Source of the DNA: Croceibacterium_B sp963811255
GTDB taxonomy: Bacteria; Pseudomonadota; Alphaproteobacteria; Sphingomonadales; Sphingomonadaceae
Reading direction: 5' to 3'
NCBI GenBank assembly: GCA_963811255.1
Contig: CAWEQI010000003.1
Location: forward strand, 1,612,001 to 1,676,000
Length of the DNA stretch: 64,000 nucleotides
The first letter of the stretch is position 1, and each line of letters begins with the position of its first letter. Shown here piece by piece: positions 54,213-62,875 of the stretch. Made by a program: the position numbers and the translations under genes. The notes under the pieces were generated by a model. That model did no database searches. It was not told the DNA's origin and was given only the letters and a program-made list of their open reading frames with translations.

Positions 54213-54325
54213 TGCTTGAGGCGCCCGAGCTTCGGCCGGATCTGATCGGCAGAAGGGTGGCCATCCATGGGACGCTGATCGGCGATGCGACAGTCCGCGT
54301 GGAGCGTCTCTCAGCGCAGCCCTAG
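54119..54325 (+). CDS. Small DUF5818-like protein
   Basis: 68 residues, starting MRQLGSTLDEYGVIILDGG inside the last 94 bases of the glycosyltransferase gene, in another frame. The pattern GGRLMLEAPELRPDLIGRRVAIHGTLIGDATVRVERL fits short DUF5818 proteins common in sphingomonads: OB-fold-like beta sequence of unknown function. AGAG lies just upstream of the ATG. No membrane segment is seen. Confidence 0.6.
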   Translation: MRQLGSTLDEYGVIILDGGKAVFRREQGGRLMLEAPELRPDLIGRRVAIHGTLIGDATVRVERLSAQP

Positions 54326-55049
54326 CTCAATTATCACGTAGCCATTTCAAGAGCGGTTGAGTTCGCGGGTACTGAAACTGCCCCGGGCGGCAAGATTCTC
54401 CCGAAATGAGCAAGCCTCTTGGGAGTAATTCCATGATCCCGAGGCTTCTCCGCTATAGAATTATCTAGCAGCTCAACGCCTTGTAAGAATTCGGGCGAAC
54501 ACACCGACATTTTCTGGGGCGCTGCAATCCAATGGCACCTCGCGCTTCGTCCGCATCGCGGGCATCAACGCGAAGCGGCTCGTGGGGCACTGCTGCCAGT
54601 GATTGCATCAGCTTTGCCTATCCTTGGCCCAAAAGCCGTGTGGCACAAAATCCGCGCCCGTAACCGGTGTCTGCCGGCAAAACCGAACAGACGGAGCTGT
54701 TGGTAACGAGCTTTAGGCTGCAGAACAGCCGAATTGGGGTGCGTTGCGGACGGGCTGCTCGCCTCCAGGACGGCCTAGAAGCTCCTGGCCGTCAGCGGTC
54801 GGTCCGCCTTTGAGGGCGCACCGAAAGGATAGCTGACGATCCGCTAGAGAGACACTAATCCAGCGCCCAACGACAGGAATAGGCTGGAAGAGGACATTTG
54901 CAACCGGTCAGCAACGAGCCAAGTGTGGACGGTTTGCTGTGGATCGCCGAGGAATAATGGTAGACCGTTAGCTATCGATCGATAAAAATCGACGCGCAAC
55001 TGCGGGAACGGGTGGAATGTAGATAGAGCTGGACTAAGGTAACACGGTT
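54326..55049. other. 720-base region without a recognisable gene
   Basis: No long frame, RNA gene or repeat was recognised. A short inverted repeat (GACGGCC / GGCCGTC, about 54769-54793) is present. Base composition is more AT-rich than in the flanking core genes, in keeping with an acquired island. Confidence 0.45.
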
Positions 55050-55763
55050 TTAGTGCTCGGTCTCGCTAACCGAGGCGTCCTCATGCTTGGCAATAAGCCG
55101 CGCAATGAGCTGATCCCGCAAGCCGCGGGTTTCCTGTGAAGGTTCAACACCGAGATCGGCAAACATCAGGGCCGCCGTAGCTCGGTAGCGTTCGGCTAGG
55201 GCCGCTGGACGTCTTAGCTGGAACTCACTTTTCATTACCAACCGAAGGGCGTCCTCATCATACGGACTGATCGCCTGCATCTTTGTGATGGCCGTTAGCG
55301 AGTCGGCCGCACGTCCGACGCGTAACAGTTCTTCAGCTTCCTTCTTCAATGCAGCAACTCGGCGCGTCGCCCTCCTACTCCGCTCGTGTGTCAGCCAATC
55401 GTCGAATTCGATGCTGACCCCGTCGAGGTCTTGAAATGCTTCCTTATGGCCGGAGCTTTCATCAGGAGGCTCCTCGATCAGGATTCCCGCTCGCAACCAA
55501 ACATGCTCACGGTCCCAACAGACGATCTCCTGAGATGTGTTGATGCAGATGCGCAGTTCCAAAAGCGCTTGACGCAGACTTGCGCGTGCTTGCGCTTCTC
55601 CTCGGTCGCCCCACAGCAGATCCAGTATGCGGGTCTTTGGGACTTCCGAACCAGGATCGGAAATCAGATACGCGAGGAGGGCACGAGCCTTTCGGCTCCG
55701 CGGCGTAATCTTGCGTTCGTCGCTCGAAAAGACGGCGAAAGATCCCGCAGTACGCGCTCGCAC
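55050..55763 (-). CDS. SARP/BTAD-family transcriptional activator
   Basis: 237 residues from a GTG at 55763, with a GGAAGAGAGAGG ribosome-binding site and an in-frame stop just above it. The N-terminal ~95 residues are an OmpR-like winged helix (RSRKARALLAYLISDPGSEVPKTRILDLLWGDRGEAQARASLRQALLELR). The rest is a bacterial transcriptional activation domain with TPR-like helices (DDWLTHERSRRATRRVAALKKEAEELLRVGRAADSLTAITKMQAISPYDEDALRLVMK). It has no sensor domain. It is divergent from the UrcA gene, and 11-base-spaced direct repeats between the two look like its operator. Confidence 0.82.
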   Translation of the reverse strand: MRARTAGSFAVFSSDERKITPRSRKARALLAYLISDPGSEVPKTRILDLLWGDRGEAQARASLRQALLELRICINTSQEIVCWDREHVWLRAGILIEEPPDESSGHKEAFQDLDGVSIEFDDWLTHERSRRATRRVAALKKEAEELLRVGRAADSLTAITKMQAISPYDEDALRLVMKSEFQLRRPAALAERYRATAALMFADLGVEPSQETRGLRDQLIARLIAKHEDASVSETEH

Positions 55764-55911
55764 GACACCTCTCTCTTCCTAAACGGATGTAAAGATCGAT
55801 GTAACGGCAATCGGCTCTCTCGCGTCGGCATTCGCATATGACTGTCGGTGACTGCCGGCGCCGGGCCTGTAGCAACTATATAGCAGGCGCACAGCCGATT
55901 TGATAGATGGT

Positions 55912-55951
55912 TAACGTCTCTTTCACGTTTGACTCACGTTCGCCTCACGCG
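55912..55951 (+). promoter_or_regulatory. Likely SARP operator: four heptamers at 11-bp period
   Basis: TAACGTC (55912), TCACGTT (55923), TCACGTT (55934) and TCACGCG (55945) recur exactly every 11 bases, i.e. a heptamer plus a 4-base spacer on one face of the helix. This is the established architecture of SARP binding sites. It lies between the divergent SARP and UrcA genes, about 75 bases before the UrcA start. A TATATA (55877-55882) may serve as a -10 for the regulator gene on the other strand. Confidence 0.65.
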
Positions 55952-56025
55952 TGTCGTGCGATGGTGGTCTGCGCGGCCCTGGAGAGGTTCGCGCAGCCCC
56001 AGGAGGGCGGAAAGGATGGTTCACA

Positions 56026-56436
56026 GTGAGGTATTATAAGCTAGCCCTGACTTGCACAGCCGTCGCCATTACTGTCGGGGGGTCGTTTGTTCTAACGCCG
56101 GCGGCATTCGGCAAGCGCGCACCACTTGAGGTCCTCGGATCGGAGCAAGCCTTGTCTCGGCAAATCACATACGCTGATCTGAACCTCGCTTCTGTCGCGG
56201 GGGAGAAAATACTCAACTCTCGTGTCCACAACGGCATCAGGAGTCTTTGCAGAGAGGCGACGGATGTGACGGAAGGCACCTTTAGTCACGACAGCGATGA
56301 ACTTAGGTGCAGCGGCACAGCGTGGAGGCAGGCGACGCCGCAGATCGCCCAAGCAGTTCAGCGAGCGCGAGACATAGCCTTGAACGGCACGTCGAGCCTT
56401 GCTGCAGTCGAGATCACGATTTCGGTTCCTGGATAA
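56026..56436 (+). CDS. UrcA-family secreted protein
   Basis: 136 residues from the GTG at 56026 (VRYYKLALT), with AGGA about 10 bases upstream. A signal peptide (LALTCTAVAITVGGSFVLTPAAFG) is followed by the UrcA pattern ITYADLNLASVAGEKILNSRVHNGIRSLCREA and a second Cys in ELRCSGTAW, which could form a disulfide. UrcA proteins are small periplasmic proteins of unknown function, frequent in Sphingomonadales and Caulobacterales. The SARP-type operator upstream suggests control by the adjacent regulator. Confidence 0.75.
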   Translation: MRYYKLALTCTAVAITVGGSFVLTPAAFGKRAPLEVLGSEQALSRQITYADLNLASVAGEKILNSRVHNGIRSLCREATDVTEGTFSHDSDELRCSGTAWRQATPQIAQAVQRARDIALNGTSSLAAVEITISVPG

Positions 56437-56840
56437 GCGGGACGATCCGCAGACGGGCGTTCGGATGGCTCTCCGAGAGGGGAGCCATCCGTAGGGTCGC
56501 TGCTGTAAAAAGCACAAAGGATTAAAGCCCGGCAGCATATCGATTCGATGGCGTTGCTGCCCAGCCATGTTGCGTCAATTTACTGTCTTCGGTCGGAACA
56601 ATTGTGTCCAGAGGCGGCGCGCGTGGCGCTGTCTATGTCCGCTTTAGGTCGGCGCGCTAGGCTCAGTTGGCGACCAAGAATGGCGCAGTGCGGCCTTGAG
56701 CCGCCCTCCCACCCTAACATCAGCCCTAACACCTTTGCGAAAACACGCGCTTGTCAGCGAAAGGTTCGTGGCGAGGGCGCCCTCGGATCATAGGATTTCC
56801 GCGGGTTCGCGGTCTCAGGCGGTCTGCAGCGAAAGGGAAA
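56437..56840. other. Region between the UrcA gene and the IS remnant
   Basis: Apart from the terminator hairpin at 56462-56491, no gene or RNA was recognised. The sequence looks like decayed island DNA leading to the IS end at 56841. Confidence 0.4.
56462..56491 (+). terminator. Hairpin downstream of the UrcA gene
   Basis: A perfect 10-bp stem (CGGATGGCTC / GAGCCATCCG) with a 10-base loop, 25 bases after the stop codon. No U-tract follows, so it may be a weak or protein-assisted terminator or an mRNA 3'-end stabiliser. Confidence 0.5.
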
Positions 56841-56880
56841 TGGCGGTGCTGTCAGTCTAATCGCAACTTGTCTCCGATCG
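56841..56880 (+). repeat. IS-end-like repeat, right copy
   Basis: This is the same 40-base sequence as at 50811 with five mismatches. It lies about 30-70 bases beyond the stop of the IS6 transposase fragment, where an IS6-family terminal inverted repeat is expected; it starts GGCGGTGCTGTCAG. Confidence 0.6.
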
Positions 56881-57210
56881 ACGAACCGATCCCTCGATCA
56901 GCCGAGCCTCAGGCCATGAGGCTTTGCCACTCTGCAAGGGCAGCCGAGGGGCGGGCTTTGTAGGTCTCTCTGTCGACGAGGTGACGTTCGGAGTTGAAGT
57001 GATTGTGGATGTTGGCGTGGAGCGAGGCGAACTTCTGGAGGCTCTTCATTCGCCGGAACCTCAGCATCGCCCGCTCTCGTCGTCGGAACGAGAGGTGCGA
57101 GTTCTCGACGCGGTTGTTGGCCCAGCGGTCGACCTCCTGCTTGGCCTGGCAGCCAAGCTCGCCCATCGCTGCCTTGTACGAGCGCAGCCCGTCGGTGGTG
57201 ATCGCCTCGG
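56842..57210 (-). mobile_element. Truncated IS6-family insertion sequence
   Basis: The 3' half of an IS6-type element: the terminal repeat at 56842 and the last ~100 codons of its transposase. The other end of the element is missing and is replaced at about 57210 by a fragment of a CC0125-family gene. The element should be immobile. Confidence 0.75.
56909..57208 (-). pseudogene. IS6-family transposase, C-terminal fragment
   Basis: Sequence from EAITTDGLRSYKAAMGELG through DRWANNRVENSHLSFRRRER, FRRMKSLQKFASLHANIHNHFN to ALAEWQSLMA is the well-conserved C-terminal half of IS6/IS26-like DDE transposases. It includes the last Asp (TTDG) and the Glu (NRVENSH) of the catalytic triad. The N-terminal helix-turn-helix and first Asp are absent. 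The frame above 57208 codes for unrelated sequence. Confidence 0.85.
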
Positions 57211-57215
57211 GTGAC

Positions 57216-57611
57216 GCCCGAATGCATGACGATATCGGCGCTCGCTTCGTAACGCTCGACCGTCTGCACGTTGACCGAGCGGGCCCAGAACGGATCGCCG
57301 TACCATGGATACCAGCTGCGCCAGCCGATGCGCGGTTCGTAATAGCGCCAGTACGGCCGCCACGTCGGATACCCCCACCACGGGTCATACATCGGATCGC
57401 GCACGATGTTCCGCTGAACCTCGTGCTGCGTGTCGCGATTGACGATCTCGAACCAGTCGCGGCGCTGCTCGAGCGTCAGCTCGGCGGCGCGGTAGAGCAG
57501 GTATCCTTCGACCGTCTCGCGCGAGGTCAGCGTGTTGCCGGCAAAGGTGACGCGCCACTGGTCGGGGGCGACCAGCCGGTGCGTTTGCTCTGACAGAGCC
57601 CTTCGACACTT
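57216..57611 (-). pseudogene. CC0125/CC1285-family lipoprotein, fragment truncated at both ends
   Basis: The frame reads HRLVAPDQWRVTFAGNTLTSRETVEGYLLYRAAELTLEQRRDWFEIVNRDTQ and then a Trp/Tyr-rich segment (YDPWWGYPTWRPYWRYYEP), as in the CC0125/CC1285 family of small alphaproteobacterial lipoproteins. The signal peptide and lipobox are missing, and the frame is cut at about 57215 by the IS6 fragment. It follows the aldehyde dehydrogenase stop with no promoter of its own. Confidence 0.7.
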
Positions 57612-59012
57612 TCAGATGGGGTAGTGGCCAGGCTCTGTTTCGAACGTGACCCAGCGTAGCTCGGTAAAGGCGTCGATGCCCGCGCGTCCGCCGAACCGGC
57701 CGTAGCCGCTGGCCTTCATCCCGCCGAAGGGCATTTGCGGCTCGTCCGACACGGTCGAAGCGTTGACATGGCAAATGCCGGCCTGGATCTGGCGTGCCAC
57801 TCTCAGGCCCCGCGCCGTATCCCTGGTGAAAACGGCCGAAGACAGGCCGTAATCCGTATCATTGGCGAGTTCGATGGCGTGGGTTTCATCGCGCGCCCTG
57901 GTGATGCCCACCACCGGCCCGAAGCTTTCGTCGCGGAACAGCTTCATGGCGGGTGTGACCTTGTCGACCAGGTGCGCCGGCATCAGCACGTTATCCGTCG
58001 TAGGACCACCGACCAGCAACTCGGCCCCTTGGCCAACCGCGTCGTCGATCAGGGCTTGGCATTTATCGACCGTCTTGCGGTCGACCACCGCTCCAAGCGG
58101 AGTGTTGCCCGCGGCCGGGTCGCCGACCCGCATGGTCTCAACCTTAGCCTTGAAGCGACGGGCGAATTCGTCGGCCACGGCTTCGACCACGATGATCCGC
58201 TCGGTCGACATGCAGATCTGCCCCTGATTCATGTAGGCGCCGAACGCAGCGGCCTTCACGGCCTCGTCGAGATCGGCATCCTCGAGCACGATCATCGGCG
58301 CCTTGCCGCCCAGTTCGAGGAGGACGGGCTTCAGGTGCTCGGCGGCGCGGCTGGCGATGATCTTGCCGACGGCAGTGGAGCCGGTGAAGTTGATCCGTTT
58401 GACCTCGGGCGCGTCGATCAGCGCGCCGACCACCTTGCCCGCATCTGCGGGAGCGTTGGTCACGACGTTGACTACGCCTTCGGGAAACCCGGCTTCGGCA
58501 AACGCCTCGATGATCAGCGAATGCGTGCGCGGGCACGTCTCCGACGCCTTGAGGATGACACTGTTGCCGCAGGCCAGCGGCACGGCGATCGCCCGCACGC
58601 CGAGAATGATCGGGGCGTTCCACGGGGCGATGCCCAGGATCACCCCGACCGGCTCGCGCAGTGCCATCGCGATGGTCCCTTCGTGGTCCGACGGTATCAC
58701 CTCGCCCGAGATCTGCGTGGTGATGGCGGCCGCTTCGCGCACCATGCCGGTCGCCAGCATCAGGTTGAACATCGCCCACCCGGCGGTGGCGCCGATTTCG
58801 GCCATCATCGCGGCGACGAAGTCCTCCTTCTTCGCCTGGAGCGCGTCAGCCGCCTTCATCAGCACCGCCCGGCGAGCGTTCGGCCCCATCTTCGACCACG
58901 TCGTAAAGCCGCTCTGCGCCCGGGCCGCAATTGCCGGGATGTCGTCCGGCTGCATCGCCTCTGCGCTGGAAGCGACTTTGCCGGACATCGGATTCTGGCG
59001 TTCGAATTTCAT
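57612..59012 (-). CDS. Aldehyde dehydrogenase (vanillin/salicylaldehyde dehydrogenase-like)
   Basis: A 466-residue protein. The ATG at 59012 has a strong ribosome-binding site (GGAGGGAAT); the longer frame above is a shadow. Catalytic Glu is in LLELGGKAPM and Cys in MNQGQICMSTERI; NAD-binding FTGSTAVGKII and the C-terminal PFGGMKASGYGRFGGRAGIDAFTELRWVT are present. It oxidises aldehydes to acids with NAD(P), and the overall pattern is that of benzaldehyde/salicylaldehyde/vanillin dehydrogenases. It is cotranscribed with the sulfatase genes upstream (23-base gap). Confidence 0.9.
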   Translation of the reverse strand: MKFERQNPMSGKVASSAEAMQPDDIPAIAARAQSGFTTWSKMGPNARRAVLMKAADALQAKKEDFVAAMMAEIGATAGWAMFNLMLATGMVREAAAITTQISGEVIPSDHEGTIAMALREPVGVILGIAPWNAPIILGVRAIAVPLACGNSVILKASETCPRTHSLIIEAFAEAGFPEGVVNVVTNAPADAGKVVGALIDAPEVKRINFTGSTAVGKIIASRAAEHLKPVLLELGGKAPMIVLEDADLDEAVKAAAFGAYMNQGQICMSTERIIVVEAVADEFARRFKAKVETMRVGDPAAGNTPLGAVVDRKTVDKCQALIDDAVGQGAELLVGGPTTDNVLMPAHLVDKVTPAMKLFRDESFGPVVGITRARDETHAIELANDTDYGLSSAVFTRDTARGLRVARQIQAGICHVNASTVSDEPQMPFGGMKASGYGRFGGRAGIDAFTELRWVTFETEPGHYPI

Positions 59013-59035
59013 ATTCCCTCCAACCTCCAGTGGCG

Positions 59036-60466
59036 TCAATTCGCGGCAGCGCCGGGCCGCGGACCGTAAACCTTGCAGTTCGTCCCTTCGCCGGTCGGCA
59101 GCATGCCGGCAAGGTTCTTCGGACTCTGGCAGAATCCGGCGATGCTGTCGTCGGTCACCATGCCTTCGTTCCACTTCAGCCAAGCCGACTTCGCCCGCTT
59201 CATCATTTCCGGTTCGTGCCTTGCCCGATTGGCGCGTTCCAACGTATCGACCGAGAGGTCGAACAGAAACTCGTCGTCTTCGAGACGATAGTACTTCCAG
59301 TTCCTGATGCGCGCTGCGCGCTGGCGATGCCCCTGAAAGCGCCAGAACAGCGAGCGATCGACCGAACGCCGCGTGACCAGCGGCGACAGCAGCGATATGC
59401 CGTCGAGCAACTGGTCCCGCCGTCCTCTGACGCCGGCGGCGTCGAGGAGAGTCGGCATCCAGTCCATGGTGATCGCCATTTGGTCCGACGTCGTCCCGGC
59501 GAGTATCCGGCCGGGGAACCGCACGATCCCGGGGACGCGGATGCCGCCTTCGAGCAGCATGCCCTTCATCCCCTGAAACGGCCAGACTTCTGAAAAGCGC
59601 TCGCCGCCATTGTCGCTAGTAAAGACGACCAGCGTGTCGTCCGCCAGGCCGAGATTGTCGAGCGCGCGCAAGACCCGGCCGATGTTCATGTCGAGGCTTT
59701 CAGTCATGCGCGCCTAAATGTCGAGCGAACCGCCGTCGAAGTCGGCGCCTGGGTTGTTGAGGGCGAAATCCTCGGGTCCTTCCCACGGCCAGTGCGGGGC
59801 GTTGAAATGGAGGCTCAACAAGAAGGGCTGCTGCTTCTCGGCGTAGCGCCCCATCGACCTTATCGCCTCGTCGGCGAGCAGCGTGGTCATGTAACCCGGC
59901 CGCTGGATAGCTTGGCTGTCGTGGCGCAGCGCCGGACGGCCGATATATTCGTGCGAGAAATAGTCGATCGCCCCGCCGAGGAACCCGAAGAATTCGTCAT
60001 AGCCGTGAGCCAGCGGGCTACCCTCTTCCGACGTGCCGAGATGCCATTTGCCGATGAGCGAGGTGCCGTAGCCGGCATCGCGAAGCATTGCGGGCATCGT
60101 CGGATAATCCTTGGGGATCGCGGAATCGCCCCATGGTCCGGCCGAGAAAGGCTCGACCAGGCCGGTCCTGAAGGCGACGTTGTAGCGGCCCGTAATCAAC
60201 GACAGGCGGGTCGGCGAGCAAACCGGCGAGTTGGCGTAGCAATTGGCAACCCGAACCCCCTGCGCCGCCAGCCGATCGAGATTGGGGGTGCGAATGTGAC
60301 GCGAACCGAAGCACCCCAGATCGGCATAGCCCATGTCGTCGGCCAGCAGGACGAGGAGGTTGGGCCGGCGAACCTTTGCGGCGAGAACGTCCGAAGTGCC
60401 AAACATGGCCGGCATCACGCCCGTGGCGGCGAGCCCCTGCATGAACCTGCGGCGATGCGATCTCAT
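59036..60466 (-). pseudogene. Tat-exported arylsulfatase-type sulfatase interrupted by an in-frame amber codon
   Basis: The first part (MRSHRRRFMQG..., twin-arginine leader) carries the metal-site LLADDMGYADLGCFG and the formylglycine motif CSPTR in NSPVCSPTRLSLITGRY. It stops at TAG (59714-59716) after GGSLDI. The same frame continues at once with ARMTESLDMNIGRVLRALDN, TLVVFTSDNGGE and the C-terminal sulfatase region down to 59036. Intact relatives usually have Tyr or another residue at this place, so a single base change explains the stop. An ATG two codons later could restart the C-terminal half, but the two pieces would not form a normal enzyme unless they associate. The total of 476 codons is a normal sulfatase length. 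Confidence 0.85.
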
Positions 60467-60506
60467 CCGTTGCTCCTCCCGTCGTCACCTCGGCGGCGCC
60501 TGTCGT

Positions 60507-61271
60507 TCAGGGCACCACCCTGATTTCCACCCGCCGGTTGTCGGGGCTGCCCTCTTCCGCATTCTCATCGGCCGAGATGACGAACTTGACCTTCTCGAGC
60601 CCCGCCCCGCGGAACATCTCGGCGATTTCCTCCGCGCGTTCGTGGGCGATGCCCTTGTGCTCAGACAGCAGCGTGCCGTCCGACAGGCGGGTTGCCCCGC
60701 GATAGCCCTTCACTTCGATCGTTCCGGCGTGCGAAAGCTGAGCGTAATCGAGTGCCGGGGTCATCACGCGCGGGGTGCGGAAGCCGACCATCCCCTCGAA
60801 ATCATAGGGAACGACGTACGTCTTGGGCGTGTACGGCGGCTTGGGCGGAGGCGGCGGCGCCGGATAGCTGAATGCCAGGCGTCCGTTGCTCGGCCCCGGA
60901 GGCCGCGGCGGCTCGAATCCGAGATCAATGCCCTCACGCGCCGGCCGCATCTCGTCGCATTCGGGCGAAAGCTCGGGCATGATCGAGATCTTGATCGGAT
61001 CGATCACCGTTGCGCCGCAGATCTTCCGATCGGTGACGGAGCCCTCGACCAGCACCTTGTGCCCGAGCGATGGCGGATTGAACTCGGCCGAAACGTCGGA
61101 CTGGATGCCCATGTAATAGGTCACCCCGCGATATTCGGCCAACCAGCAGGGCACCGAGGGCGTGTCCTGCACGATCGGGCAAGCAACGAAGGCGAGGTGC
61201 CGCTGTTCGCTGGCCTGGGCGATTGCCCCGGAGAGCAGCGAAACGGCGATGATCGGAAGCGAGATGCGCAT
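60507..61271 (-). CDS. Secreted OmpA-like protein with proline-rich linker
   Basis: 254 residues from the ATG at 61271 (GAGAGG about 9 bases upstream). A signal peptide (ISLPIIAVSLLSGAIAQA) is followed by a Cys-containing domain (FVACPIVQDTPSVPCWLAEYRG... KICGATVIDPIKI...LSPECDEM) and a Pro-rich linker (AYPAPPPPPKPP-like, about 130-145). The C-terminal OmpA-type peptidoglycan-associated segment contains AEEIAEMFRGAGLEKVKFVISADE and ends NRRVEIRVVP. It probably tethers the envelope. It lies between the diheme cytochrome and the sulfatase genes in one operon. Confidence 0.7.
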   Translation of the reverse strand: MRISLPIIAVSLLSGAIAQASEQRHLAFVACPIVQDTPSVPCWLAEYRGVTYYMGIQSDVSAEFNPPSLGHKVLVEGSVTDRKICGATVIDPIKISIMPELSPECDEMRPAREGIDLGFEPPRPPGPSNGRLAFSYPAPPPPPKPPYTPKTYVVPYDFEGMVGFRTPRVMTPALDYAQLSHAGTIEVKGYRGATRLSDGTLLSEHKGIAHERAEEIAEMFRGAGLEKVKFVISADENAEEGSPDNRRVEIRVVP

Positions 61272-61285
61272 GGTCCGGGGCCCTC

Positions 61286-62875
61286 TCAAAGCGCGCTCAG
61301 GAAATTTTCGAGGTCGATCTTCTCCTGCTCGCTGAACTGGATGTTGTAGCGCCGGTCATAGAAGTCGATCAGCTCGCGCAGGTTCTGTGCCGAACCGTTC
61401 GAGAAGTACGGAGCCCGCGCGGCAAGGCCGCGAAACTGCTGCATCACGATCGTGCCGACATCGTTGCACTTCCCGGAAATCAGCGCCCGCCCGGGATCCT
61501 GGGTGTAGATCACCCGGCCATAATAGGGATGCGGATGGACGCTGCGGCTGCAGGTGATCTTGAACAGCGGCATCAGTTCGGGCTCGGTCTGCCAAGGGTT
61601 GCGCGGCGCCTCCTTGGCCCACGGCAGGTTGGTCGTGCCGATGTCCATCCAGCCGTTGACCGTGTCCATGCCGGTCATGTGCATCCCGTGGCAGGTCGCA
61701 CAGGTGCGTTTGGCCGGGTTGCCGAGCCCGACCGTGTTGAGGTGCATCGAATTGCGGATCCAGAAGGTGCGGAAGTGGAAGATGTGCTGGCCGCGCAGGA
61801 TCGATTCGCGCATCGCTCGCTCTTGCGGCGTCTCGCCCGGCTTCGGCTTCTGCCACGCGTCGCCCATCGGGATAACCCAGCGGGTGGTGTTGTCGCCCAG
61901 CACGCCCTTGTCGCCGTCGCGCAGGTTGTAGGGGCCCAGCCCCGGCGGACCATCCTTCTCGATCAGGCTCCCGCCTGGGCCCATGTCGGCCTGGGCCGAA
62001 TATACCTGGCGTTCGAATGCCTCGATCCGGGCCATCTGCTCGGGCGTCAGCTTGTCGAACTGCAGGTGATTATGCGCGGCATCGGCCATTTGCAGCTTCA
62101 GGGTCGAGAAGCGGGCATCGGCCATCATGTTCATATTGAGCGGCTTGCCGGTGTCGGGGTCCCGGTCGGCCGGCATTCCGGTCTTGCCCACGAATGGGCC
62201 CGCTCCGAACTTGGTTTGCGTCACGTATTGCAGATTGGCCGCGACGCGAGGCCGTCGGTAAACCGAAATCGTCGGATGCGCGCTCTTGAGACCATATCGC
62301 GGATCGGTGTTGCAGCCGCCGGGATCGCGCACGACCTCGATGTCGAATTCGGGCTCGATCGGTTTCCCGGCGTGATCTCGCGGAGGCCAGGGCAGCGCCA
62401 CTCGGAACAGGCCGCGCTTCAACAGCAACGAATGCGAGGCCGGATCGCCCGGCGGCAAATCGGGGCAATTCGCACCGTCGATCATGGCGAACAGCGGGTC
62501 CTTGCCGCCGGTCTCGGCCCACCGTTGCTGAATCGTGCGCAGCGACAGCGCCATCCCGTCGGCGGGCTGGTGACAACTGACGCAGGCGCGCCCGTTCGCC
62601 CCGAGCGGTTCGAAGAATGGATGCCCCTTGGTATCCACCGGCCCGTCGGCATTGAGGATGCCGATGTGGCCGCCGGGATCGGCGTAAGTGGCGAACTCCG
62701 GCAACACCCTGCCGCTCCCCGGTGCCCACCAGTGGGGGGCACCGTTGGAATCCGCGGCGAGACCGATCGTCGAAAAAAGCGAGAGCGCGCCCGCGATCAA
62801 TACCGTAGCCATTCGGTTGACCCTGCACGACAGGCGATCTCCGGCAGGGCCTGCAGGTGTATGCGGTTCGTTCAC
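61286..62875 (-). CDS. Periplasmic diheme cytochrome c (peroxidase-like)
   Basis: 529 residues with a GTG start that overlaps the esterase stop (GTGA). A signal peptide (TVLIAGALSLFSTIGLAA) precedes haem sites RACVSCHQP (about residue 98) and RTCATCHGMH (about residue 400). The large spacing between them, and conserved blocks such as GLAARAPYFSNGSAQNLRELIDFYDRRYNI, are like di-haem cytochrome c peroxidase/MauG relatives. It may accept electrons from an oxidation carried out by a neighbouring exported enzyme. Confidence 0.78.
   Translation of the reverse strand: MNEPHTPAGPAGDRLSCRVNRMATVLIAGALSLFSTIGLAADSNGAPHWWAPGSGRVLPEFATYADPGGHIGILNADGPVDTKGHPFFEPLGANGRACVSCHQPADGMALSLRTIQQRWAETGGKDPLFAMIDGANCPDLPPGDPASHSLLLKRGLFRVALPWPPRDHAGKPIEPEFDIEVVRDPGGCNTDPRYGLKSAHPTISVYRRPRVAANLQYVTQTKFGAGPFVGKTGMPADRDPDTGKPLNMNMMADARFSTLKLQMADAAHNHLQFDKLTPEQMARIEAFERQVYSAQADMGPGGSLIEKDGPPGLGPYNLRDGDKGVLGDNTTRWVIPMGDAWQKPKPGETPQERAMRESILRGQHIFHFRTFWIRNSMHLNTVGLGNPAKRTCATCHGMHMTGMDTVNGWMDIGTTNLPWAKEAPRNPWQTEPELMPLFKITCSRSVHPHPYYGRVIYTQDPGRALISGKCNDVGTIVMQQFRGLAARAPYFSNGSAQNLRELIDFYDRRYNIQFSEQEKIDLENFLSAL

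Noticed and set aside
54541..54605. Short coding-looking stretch (FVRIAGINAKRLVGHC) in the gene-poor gap
   Set aside because: About 20 codons only, no start or homology recognised.
57581..57600. GGCTCTGT-type IS6100-like inverted repeat at the edge of the CC0125 fragment (minus strand)
   Set aside because: Only about 8 bases fit before the sequence diverges, and it is in frame with the fragment; not enough to call an IS end.
59714..59716. TAG read as pyrrolysine in the sulfatase
   Set aside because: No pyl genes are visible, and pyrrolysine is not known in such sulfatases; a nonsense mutation is more likely.
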